Shown here: positions 1-4,852 of the stretch, piece by piece | Position numbering within the stretch: position 1 is the stretch's first letter | How the letters are laid out: every line of letters starts with the position of its first letter | NCBI GenBank assembly: GCA_050486105.1 | Contig: JBJHCR010000267.1 | Coordinates: forward strand, 1-9,209 | Reading direction: 5' to 3' | Source of the DNA: JAEXNA01 sp050486105 | Lineage (GTDB): Bacteria; Vulcanimicrobiota; Xenobia; Xenobiales; JADMJV01 | Length of the DNA: 9,209 nucleotides | Program-made: the position numbers and the translations under genes | Notes under the pieces: model-generated | Databases searched by the model: none | Seen by the model: the letters and a program-made list of their open reading frames with translations, nothing else | Told to the model about the DNA's origin: nothing

Positions 1-176
1 AGAGGGGCTTCTTTGATCTCTGGAACCGCCATTTCATGCGATCCCAGAGGTGGTTCACTTTTGGACCGGTGGAAACAACCTGATCATCCCGGCCACATGC
101 GACTCCTTGGATTCCAGGGCGACCCGATCTTCGGGAAATTCAAAGGTCTGACAGGCTTTGGGGGCTGAGGGCCCTA
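1..176. other. Unassigned stretch downstream of the toxin relic
   Basis: No gene can be supported here. One plus frame is open from base 1 to a TGA at 166-168, and shorter open pieces exist in the other frames, including an antisense piece around 55-168. None gives a recognisable domain, a start codon with a ribosome site, or a family match. It could be the end of a gene that begins left of the window, or more debris of the decayed region to its right. Confidence 0.3.
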
Positions 177-467
177 TTAAAACAAGCTCTCAATGTTTTG
201 GGCAGTGTGAGCAATCGTTACAATCTCGATCTCTTCATTGAGAATTCGATAAACGATCCTGTAGTGGCGACCGTGAATAATTTCGCGAAATCCCTCTCTC
301 CGGAATTAAGGAACGACGCGACCAATCATAGGCAGTTCTGTGAGTTTTCGAGTGGCGTCCCTGGTTTCTTTAGCCCACTTTCGTGCTGCGCTAGGGTTGT
401 CGAAGGCTATGTGTTCTCTGATCTCGCGATGTTTGAGGAGGGCTTCAGATGACCAGAAGACCTTCAT
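177..467 (-). pseudogene. ParE/RelE-family toxin, broken by an in-frame stop
   Basis: Read on the minus strand from the ATG at 465-467, this gives 96 codons plus a terminal TAA. It starts MKVFWSSEALLKHREIREHI and ends with the typical ParE/RelE C-terminal strands: REIIHGRHYRIVYRI, then EIEIVTIAHTAQN. Codon 54 (306-308) is TAA, in the segment GRVVP-stop-FRREGFREI where family members usually have Glu. A GAA-to-TAA change would explain it. No frameshift is needed and both halves match the family, so a single recent nonsense mutation is the simplest reading. The start overlaps the antitoxin stop as ATGA (464-467), the usual coupling in such modules. ParE toxins poison DNA gyrase and RelE toxins cut mRNA; which applies here cannot be told. 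The 53-residue product lacks the C-terminal core and should be inactive unless the stop is read through. Confidence 0.85.
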
Positions 468-655
468 TCGGCTAGCCAAGCATCGATCTCTTCTTCTATC
501 TCTTCCTGGGAAACTCGCTCTCCCCGGTCAAGCTGGCTCAGCCCTCTTTGGACCCTTGCCATAAACTTAGCTCTTTCAAGCTCAGCGGCGATCCGCTCTA
601 AAGGTGCGTCATCTGGCAATTCTTGAAGCTCCTTGATGAGTTCTTGCTTTGTCAT
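464..655 (-). CDS. Small antitoxin-like protein paired with the ParE relic
   Basis: This 63-residue, strongly acidic and helical protein lies directly before the toxin relic and overlaps it by four bases (ATGA). It begins two bases after the stop of the XRE gene. The N-terminus (MTKQELIKELQEL) and the C-terminal EEIEEEIDAWLAE, with an LDRGERVS linker, resemble the short antitoxin partners of ParE/RelE toxins, in which the C-terminal half wraps the toxin. No ribbon-helix-helix or other DNA-binding motif is clear, so transcriptional control may fall to the XRE protein upstream. The reading frame is intact although its toxin is broken. The function rests on gene order, size and composition, not on a specific family signature. 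Confidence 0.7.
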   Translation of the reverse strand: MTKQELIKELQELPDDAPLERIAAELERAKFMARVQRGLSQLDRGERVSQEEIEEEIDAWLAE

Positions 656-657
656 AG

Positions 658-1002
658 TTAACCCGTAAGGCTGTGTATCTGATTTTTCACCAGAACAGCC
701 TGGATAATTCGCTTGAGAGCTGATCGATCTTCTTCATTGAGTTCAGCGACTTGTTGGAACTGCTCGTAGAGTTCCGGGTCAGGAATATCAATCTGTTGAC
801 TGACGGCTGATAGATCTAGAAGTTCCTCGACGGGAACACTGAAGACTTCGGCCAGCTTTATCAAGGTCTTTTTCCTCGGCTGAACAGTATCTGTTTCGTA
901 CCGAGAGAGGTTGCGAACATCAATACCGCTTTGCTCGCTCAACTCTGATTGAGGCCACCCTCTCAGCTTGCGCTGCTTCTTAATCTCTTGGCCTAGGGAC
1001 AT
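658..1002 (-). CDS. XRE-family helix-turn-helix regulator of the toxin-antitoxin operon
   Basis: This 114-residue protein carries an HTH_3/XRE DNA-binding domain at about residues 5-62. The recognition region is SELSEQSGIDVRNLSRYE, followed by the conserved LIKLAEVFSVPVEELL helix. The C-terminal part (residues 76-110: DPELYEQFQQVAELNEEDRS, then a basic helix ending in KNQI) is a tail often seen on small XRE proteins next to toxin-antitoxin genes. It is the first gene of a three-gene minus-strand unit, with only two bases before the antitoxin ATG. It probably represses its own operon. A TTGTGA / 17 bp / TATAAT promoter (1012-1040) puts transcription initiation about 2-3 bases before the ATG, so the message may be leaderless. 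It could be a stand-alone phage-type repressor rather than a toxin-antitoxin component. Confidence 0.85.
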   Translation of the reverse strand: MSLGQEIKKQRKLRGWPQSELSEQSGIDVRNLSRYETDTVQPRKKTLIKLAEVFSVPVEELLDLSAVSQQIDIPDPELYEQFQQVAELNEEDRSALKRIIQAVLVKNQIHSLTG

Positions 1003-1011
1003 CTCTGTCCC

Positions 1012-1040
1012 ATTATATCTCTCCTAATCTAGTGTCACAA
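1012..1040 (-). promoter_or_regulatory. Sigma70-type promoter of the XRE-antitoxin-toxin operon
   Basis: On the minus strand, TTGTGA (1040-1035) is followed by a 17-bp spacer and a perfect TATAAT (1017-1012). The expected start, near 1005, is almost at the XRE ATG (1002-1000). An AGGAGAG sequence lies between the -35 and -10 boxes, so it would not be in the message from this promoter. If a longer transcript exists, it could drive a six-codon ORF starting at 1013 that overlaps the XRE start. Confidence 0.65.
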
Positions 1041-1051
1041 GACTATCTCTC
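1016..1051. promoter_or_regulatory. Candidate operator: TATCTCTC direct repeat over the promoter
   Basis: TATCTCTC occurs at 1016-1023, overlapping the -10 box, and again at 1044-1051, just beyond the -35 box, 28 bp apart. A shorter partial match (CTATCTG) follows at 1061. Such spaced copies around a promoter are what an autoregulating XRE repressor would use. The tract is pyrimidine-rich, so chance recurrence is possible. Confidence 0.25.
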
Positions 1052-1545
1052 TCTTATCGCCTATCTGACCGAGGAGGCTATGATCCTCATCAATCCTGCG
1101 GCTCATCTTCGTCACCCCAAGGTTCCCAGGACTCTTCCCCCCCCGTCTGCTCTCCGAAGGCGAGACCGAGCGGTTGCTCGCAAGTTCCGACATCGCCACC
1201 CAGCTTGGAATCCGAAACCGTACCAGCTTAGAGCTTTTGTACGCCACCGCTATCCGCAATACCGAATTTCGTGAACTACAGACCGGCGATGTCGACCTGG
1301 AGAGACTAGAGCTTTTTGTGGCCCGAGGCAGAGGAGGAAAGAGCCGTCGACTACCCTTCGGCGAGGAAGCCGCCGCCTGGCTGGAAGACTATCTCTTGAA
1401 TGTTCGACCCCTACAGGCCGCTCCCGGCTCCGGCCAGCTCCTCTTCTTGAGCACCGGTGGTCGAAAAATCGACCGGGGCCGTCTTTCCATCATCGTTCGA
1501 AAGGCGGCTGCTGCCTGGGGATTAGACAAGCACGTGACCCCTCAT
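1032..1545 (+). pseudogene. Tyrosine recombinase (XerC/D-like) remnant, frameshifted and truncated
   Basis: Two frames together read as part of a Xer-type integrase. The first frame (from about 1032) gives YLSLIAYLTEEAMILINPAA and HPKVPRTLPP, the end of the core-binding domain and the linker. At the C8 run (1137-1144) the frame changes. Removing one C restores RLLSEGETERLLASSD, then SLELLYATAIRNTEF, which holds the first catalytic Arg, then the GRGGKSRRLP strand with the catalytic Lys region. The match stops at KHVTPH (1530-1545), where the HxxR box would begin. That Arg, the second His and the Tyr nucleophile are absent. The N-terminal SAM-like domain is also largely missing. The remnant cannot be active. 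It marks a past integration or rearrangement beside the toxin-antitoxin genes. The start given is approximate. Confidence 0.85.
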
Positions 1546-1584
1546 CTTTCCCAAGTCTTTCTTAAGGTATGTCAGGAAACTCTA

Positions 1585-1614
1585 TTCAGATGCTCACTGC
1601 CGTTAGGCTATACT
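1585..1614 (+). promoter_or_regulatory. Possible promoter of the L,D-transpeptidase gene
   Basis: TATACT (1609-1614) is a good -10 box, with a weak -35 match TTCAGA (1585-1590) at 18 bp. The expected start is at or next to the ATG at 1622, so the mRNA would be leaderless or nearly so. No convincing Shine-Dalgarno sequence is present; only TAGGG lies two bases before the ATG, too close to be typical. Confidence 0.4.
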
Positions 1615-1621
1615 CTAGGGT

Positions 1622-2692
1622 ATGCGGGACCGGAAACTGCTCAAGTTGTTACTTGGGCTGATCATCGTCTTGGGTTGTGTTGTCTTGGGAATGGTTGTCT
1701 TGACCCTTGGTCCGGTTGGTATTTCCAAATACCTGGAGCATAATGCGAACTCGCTCTCCCCGGTCTTGAGCCCAGAGAAGCAGATCAGGGATCTAAAACT
1801 CGAACTGGAGTGGACCGAAGCGGGAATCGTTGTCCGAACTCCTTGGCCCACAAGCAAGCTATACCGGAGTTATAGTCCTATTCAGCTCTTGCCCTCCCAG
1901 AATTTGTCCATCTTTGAACTTACAGAACCCACCTTCCTCGACAAGAACGTGCCCGACGGAATGCACCTCTACTATCTGGCTCTGAATGCTGAGGAACAGT
2001 GGATTGCGGCGGAAATTGAGACGCAGCCCAGAGACCTACCTTCCTTGGCTGGTCCCACAATCTTGGTGGACAAATCCCATTATGTCTTAGAAATCTGGGA
2101 CGGAGACACCTATGCCAAGAAGTATGCGATCGCCCTGGGTAAAGCGCCGAAACACCGAAAATACTGCGTAGATTACTCCTCAACCCCCGAAGGCTGGTAT
2201 GAAATCACCAATCTGCAGCCGAGAGCCACCTACTACCGAGCCTACGACATCGACTATCCTCGACCGGTCGACTTCGTACGCAGGGACCTCCACGCCGAAT
2301 TGGGATTCATTGAACCCAGCCGTAGTATTGGAGGCGAGATCCAGATTCACGGCAGGGGGATCTCCTGGAATTGGACCGCTGGCTGCGTGGCGCTTCGGGA
2401 TCAGGACATGGACGAATTGTTCGCCGAAGGAGCCCTCGACGTTGGAGTGCCGGTGTTTCTGTTCGGCTCGGAAATTCAAAGAGAGGATCAAGACTGGCTG
2501 AAAAACCCTCCCATTGACGCCGTCAAATTCCTGCAGGAGCGTTTGCATAGCGCAGGCTTCTATGAGGGTGCCCTGGACGGAACCTTCGGAGACCAGACAG
2601 CTTTGGCGCTAGGTCGATATCAGCATGCACACAGCTTGCCTCTAAGCTGCCAACTGGACCGAGTTACCAGGGAGCACTTCGAACTCCGCTAG
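1622..2692 (+). CDS. Membrane-anchored L,D-transpeptidase with peptidoglycan-binding domain
   Basis: This 356-residue enzyme should make or remodel 3-3 peptidoglycan cross-links, or attach proteins to peptidoglycan, in the cell envelope. Residues 6-30 form one hydrophobic signal anchor. Residues 60-125 may be an FN3-like domain (inferred from pattern only). Residues 145-282 are a YkuD catalytic domain: TILVDKSHYVLEIWDGD at its start, His243 in IQIHGRG, and the nucleophile Cys255 in WTAGCVALRDQDMDELF. The His-to-Cys spacing of 12 residues and the GC-V-A-L ending fit the shorter GCxAL subclass better than the classical SHGCIR type. Residues 298-354 are a PG_binding_1 domain (VKFLQERLHSAGFYEGALDG, then FGDQTALAL). 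The ATG at 1622 is preceded by a -10-like TATACT and no clear ribosome site. Its end faces the next gene with two bases between the stops. Confidence 0.93.
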   Translation: MRDRKLLKLLLGLIIVLGCVVLGMVVLTLGPVGISKYLEHNANSLSPVLSPEKQIRDLKLELEWTEAGIVVRTPWPTSKLYRSYSPIQLLPSQNLSIFELTEPTFLDKNVPDGMHLYYLALNAEEQWIAAEIETQPRDLPSLAGPTILVDKSHYVLEIWDGDTYAKKYAIALGKAPKHRKYCVDYSSTPEGWYEITNLQPRATYYRAYDIDYPRPVDFVRRDLHAELGFIEPSRSIGGEIQIHGRGISWNWTAGCVALRDQDMDELFAEGALDVGVPVFLFGSEIQREDQDWLKNPPIDAVKFLQERLHSAGFYEGALDGTFGDQTALALGRYQHAHSLPLSCQLDRVTREHFELR

Positions 2693-2694
2693 AG

Positions 2695-3192
2695 TCATAC
2701 CAAGATACCCCCGGCAGGAAGTACCGACCCCTCAGCCGCTGGATGGAGGATCTGGTCAGGGCCGGAAACGCTAGAGTCTTGAACCGCCTGATTAGCGATC
2801 TGGTAAATCTCTTGAAAGGCCGAGCGCTTATCGCACATTCCGGCCCCGGCCCCATTGCGGCGGCAGCTGAGTTCTTCCAAACCGAGTTTGCCGGCAAAGT
2901 AGTCCCGCAAGCGCGGGCGGTCTTCGGCGGGAGCCTGCTGAAACAGCTCTGTCACCTGCTCTCGAAACTCGGGCCGAGTGATGGAGCAGGTCTGAGCCAG
3001 GGAGATAGCTTCAGGATAGTCCTTACGAAGCTCGGCCACCCATGGTATTTGGTCGAAACCCATCCACCCTTTCTGCAGCAAACCCCACTGAGCGATGGCC
3101 TGGTTGGCCCCCGCTTCAGGCTGAGCCGGCCAAGACGGAGCGTGGCTACCCAGAGGAGCCGGGTTTCGAGAAAACTGTGAAGTAATGAGCAT
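2695..3192 (-). CDS. Hypothetical protein convergent with the L,D-transpeptidase
   Basis: I do not recognise a family. The 165-residue product has a Pro/Ala/Ser-rich N-terminal 30 residues. A likely folded helical part follows, including WGLLQKGWMGFDQIPWVAEL, the acidic EFREQVTELFQQAPAEDRPR, and FQEIYQIANQAV. There are three cysteines and no signal peptide. The opposite strand (2743-3180) is open in the complementary frame. I prefer the minus reading because its composition is balanced and helix-forming, while the plus reading has a basic low-complexity end and a stop that fits no neighbour. The ATG at 3190-3192 has TAGACT six bases upstream and only AAGG as a possible ribosome site. It shares a 2-bp gap with the transpeptidase stop, and no terminator hairpin separates them. 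Confidence 0.55.
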   Translation of the reverse strand: MLITSQFSRNPAPLGSHAPSWPAQPEAGANQAIAQWGLLQKGWMGFDQIPWVAELRKDYPEAISLAQTCSITRPEFREQVTELFQQAPAEDRPRLRDYFAGKLGLEELSCRRNGAGAGMCDKRSAFQEIYQIANQAVQDSSVSGPDQILHPAAEGSVLPAGGILV

Positions 3193-3301
3193 GCCTTGAG
3201 TCTACGCAGTGACCCTGAAAGAGAACTCAAAGGTCCCACCTCTCCTAGGAGGCAGGATTCTGCGTCGAAACACGAACTGATTGCAAGTCAACGCTCCCCT
3301 T

Positions 3302-3307
3302 AGGAGG
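3302..3307 (+). promoter_or_regulatory. Strong Shine-Dalgarno (AGGAGG) for a TTG start
   Basis: AGGAGG lies four bases before TTG at 3312-3314. This supports the TTG as the true start of the secreted protein, since it places a clean hydrophobic signal sequence at the N-terminus. An identical TAGGAGGC string also occurs about 55 bases upstream (3246-3253) with no start nearby. Confidence 0.7.
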
Positions 3308-3311
3308 CCTC

Positions 3312-3671
3312 TTGCTCAGAATCGTCGTCACTCTGCTCTTGCTGCTTGGCTTGCCGGCCCTGTCCTCTCCCGCCACTGGTCGCTACTCAGGGACCTTCAG
3401 CGCCACCGACGGAATCAGTGAGCGTGGAGAGTTCTCGATCACGGTAGACCAGCAAGGCCTGGTGGATGGAACGGTCACCTCAAGAGTCTACAACGAGACC
3501 TTCACCGTCTCGGGCAGGCTCGATTCCGACGGCAACTTCTCGGGTATGAGTTCCTCGGGGGGAGTCTTCAAAGGCCAGGTTCACGGAGAGGTGCTGCGCG
3601 GGACCTGGTCCAATCTCCAGGCCGGAAGCAAATTCCAAGGAGCCTTTCAAGGAAAGAGAGCCACCCCCTAA
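3312..3671 (+). CDS. Small secreted beta-rich protein
   Basis: This 119-residue protein has a signal peptide at residues 1-21 (MLRIVVTLLLLLGLPALSSP), with likely cleavage near SPA-TG. The mature part is a run of short beta strands with recurring Gly and aromatic residues: GRYSGTFSATDG, GEFSITVDQQGLVDGTV, FTVSGRLDSDGNFSG, GGVFKGQVHG, LRGTW, FQGAFQGKR. This pattern is common to small exported proteins of unknown function that form an open beta barrel or meander and may bind a hydrophobic ligand. No catalytic motif or cysteine is present. The TTG start is supported by AGGAGG at four bases. It lies five bases before the monooxygenase gene, so the two are probably co-transcribed; a joint role is not shown by sequence. 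Confidence 0.75.
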   Translation: MLRIVVTLLLLLGLPALSSPATGRYSGTFSATDGISERGEFSITVDQQGLVDGTVTSRVYNETFTVSGRLDSDGNFSGMSSSGGVFKGQVHGEVLRGTWSNLQAGSKFQGAFQGKRATP

Positions 3672-3676
3672 GAGCC

Positions 3677-4006
3677 ATGATCACCGTAGCCAATCGCATC
3701 CCCGTCCATCCCGACCATGCCGAGGCCTTCGAGCAGAGATTTGCAGAACGCCTTGGAGCAGTAGACAGCCAACCCGGCTTCATCGCCTACCGTCTACTGA
3801 AACCCGGTAAGCCCGAGGACCCCTATGTGGTGCTAACCTTCTGGGAAACCGAGGCCGCCTTCCGGGCCTGGACCGAATCCGACAACTTCAAACAACAGCA
3901 CGCCGCCAACCGCAAACTCGGAGCCGAGGCCTTCACCGGACCGGTCAAACTTGAAATCCACGAAATCGTCCAAAGCAGCGGGGCCGAGCTGGAAGTGCAA
4001 GTCTGA
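3677..4006 (+). CDS. Heme-degrading monooxygenase, IsdG/HmoA-like (ABM fold)
   Basis: This 109-residue protein is a full-length single ABM (ferredoxin-like dimeric) domain. It contains VANRIPVHPDHAEAFEQRF, PGFIAYRLLKP, YVVLTFWETEAAFRAW, and HAANRK followed by a closing beta strand. Asn6, Trp65 and His75 fall where the catalytic Asn, Trp and axial heme ligand His of IsdG-type enzymes lie, with the same 10-residue Trp-to-His spacing. This supports oxidative heme opening to release iron rather than only a generic ABM role. It is predicted to be cytoplasmic, with no signal peptide. It follows the small secreted protein after five bases, probably in one operon. The start ATG has only a weak AAGAG upstream, which fits translational coupling. 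It could instead be a quinol or antibiotic-type monooxygenase. Confidence 0.85.
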   Translation: MITVANRIPVHPDHAEAFEQRFAERLGAVDSQPGFIAYRLLKPGKPEDPYVVLTFWETEAAFRAWTESDNFKQQHAANRKLGAEAFTGPVKLEIHEIVQSSGAELEVQV

Positions 4007-4025
4007 AGTCGGGATAACTCCAGAC
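4001..4025 (+). terminator. Hairpin over the monooxygenase stop codon
   Basis: GTCTG (4001-4005) pairs with CAGAC (4021-4025), and after one mismatch AGT pairs with ACT around a 7-base loop. A competing 7-bp stem (4009-4015 with 4034-4040) overlaps it. No T-run follows, so intrinsic termination is doubtful. It may protect the 3' end or mark a Rho-dependent stop. Confidence 0.25.
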
Positions 4026-4063
4026 ATCGCAAGATCCCGAATACACTAGATGGCTAAGCTGAT

Positions 4064-4561
4064 ATGATGAGAATGGAGGAAACAGTTCTCCCAGGAAGGG
4101 GCATCCGGCCCTCACTTCTGGTTCTGGTGCTCGTCTTGTCCTTGCACTTGACCGCTTGCACATCAGCTTTGGAAGAACCTCAACATTCTTCAACGAATCA
4201 CCAAGAAGAGTTCTTGGTTCTTATGGGCACCCCACCACCAATCCGAGAAATCGAACGCAAGTCCAACGCACTCGGTACCGTGGAGGCGGCACTTGTCACA
4301 AGAGAAACCAATGCCACGGTTCCAACTCCAACTGAGATCTATCTTCTCCCCTTCGGTGAAGAAGTCAGTGGGCAACCGGTCTTTCGCGCTGATCGGGTAC
4401 AGAATTTTCAGATGGACTGGGAAAGCAATTCTGTTCTAGTTCTCACCGCAGACCAAGCCAGAGTATTCATTGCTGAGCAAAGCTCTGAGGTAGGCCAACA
4501 ATTTGATGGGGGCCACTCCATCCACTTGAGGCTACAAATCAAGAACAAAATCGAGCCGTAA
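4064..4561 (+). CDS. Small lipoprotein of unknown function
   Basis: This 165-residue protein has a type II signal peptide: a hydrophobic stretch SLLVLVLVLSLHLTAC ending in the lipobox L-T-A-C, with Cys32 as the lipidated residue. The mature part (about 133 residues) is polar and shows no family I can name. It has no further cysteines. Alternative in-frame ATGs lie at 4067 and 4073. The one at 4073 would give a shorter basic n-region and has TATGAT four bases upstream. No good Shine-Dalgarno precedes any of them. The lipobox region is repeated, slightly changed, 459 bp downstream beyond the stop, so the locus has been rearranged or duplicated. Confidence 0.7.
   Translation: MMRMEETVLPGRGIRPSLLVLVLVLSLHLTACTSALEEPQHSSTNHQEEFLVLMGTPPPIREIERKSNALGTVEAALVTRETNATVPTPTEIYLLPFGEEVSGQPVFRADRVQNFQMDWESNSVLVLTADQARVFIAEQSSEVGQQFDGGHSIHLRLQIKNKIEP
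4132..4195 (+). repeat. 64-bp direct repeat, copy 1 (inside the lipoprotein gene)
   Basis: This segment encodes the end of the signal peptide, the lipobox and the first mature residues of the lipoprotein. It matches 4591-4654 without gaps, with about four mismatches by eye. Confidence 0.9.
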
Positions 4562-4590
4562 GCCCAAACAAAAGTCTATGAGGCCCCCAC

Positions 4591-4654
4591 CGTCTTGCCC
4601 TTGCGCTTGACCTCTTGCACATCAGCTTTGGAAGAACCTCGACATTCTTCAACG
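4591..4654 (+). repeat. 64-bp direct repeat, copy 2 (in the FG-GAP/lipoprotein relic)
   Basis: This is the diverged copy of 4132-4195, at a constant offset of 459 bp. In the lipoprotein frame it reads LPLRLTSCTSALEEPRHSST, still with a plausible lipobox, but it has no start codon or hydrophobic stretch before it and meets a stop soon after. Confidence 0.9.
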
Positions 4655-4830
4655 GTGACAGCGTGCTTGACCTGATCGTCGGAACCGGACCGGGCGTACC
4701 CACCCGAGTGGCGGTGTGGCCCGGCCCAGGGTGACCCAACACGGTTCGCATTTTCAGGAGTGGCCTGGCACCTCCGGGCAAGGCTCCAAAGATCTTCAGC
4801 GGTTTCTCTCCTTATCCCGGTCCAAGATGA
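4591..4830 (+). pseudogene. Relic: lipobox fragment joined to an FG-GAP repeat protein fragment
   Basis: After the repeat copy, in a different frame, the DNA reads FFNGDSVLDLIVGTGPGVPT followed by RVAVWPGPG. That is the calcium-loop and strand pattern of FG-GAP/VCBS-type beta-propeller repeats (NGDxxxDLIVGTGPG). A TGA at 4732-4734 interrupts it. The same frame goes on with NTVRIFRSGLAP and IFSGFSPYPG up to a TGA at 4828-4830, fitting the next strands of such a repeat. There is no start codon or ribosome site. FG-GAP proteins are usually large secreted or surface proteins, so only about one repeat is left. The 4562-4852 stretch holds nothing else I can identify. Confidence 0.6.
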
Positions 4831-4852
4831 GCTTTTCCGTAGTCTTGAGAGG

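Noticed and set aside
198..564. Plus-strand ORFs of 84 and 74 codons
   Set aside because: They lie antisense to the toxin and antitoxin readings, which match known families; compositions are odd and no ribosome sites precede them.
1137..1144. Programmed frameshifting at the C8 run
   Set aside because: The gene also lacks its N-terminus and catalytic C-terminus, so a plain inactivating indel is more likely than regulated frameshifting.
1174..1743. A complete 189-codon plus-strand gene from the ATG at 1174
   Set aside because: Only the part up to 1545 matches a recombinase, and the true domain begins upstream in another frame. The rest runs into the transpeptidase gene in a different frame, so it is a relic and not a gene.
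2743..3180. Plus-strand 145-codon ORF opposite the hypothetical gene
   Set aside because: It is the in-frame complement of the minus ORF, ends in a basic low-complexity stretch and has no ribosome site. It was kept only as an alternative reading.
4132..4654. The 64-bp repeat pair as ends of a mobile element
   Set aside because: There are no terminal inverted repeats, transposase or target duplication, and the first copy is coding for a normal lipobox. A gene-fragment duplication explains it better.
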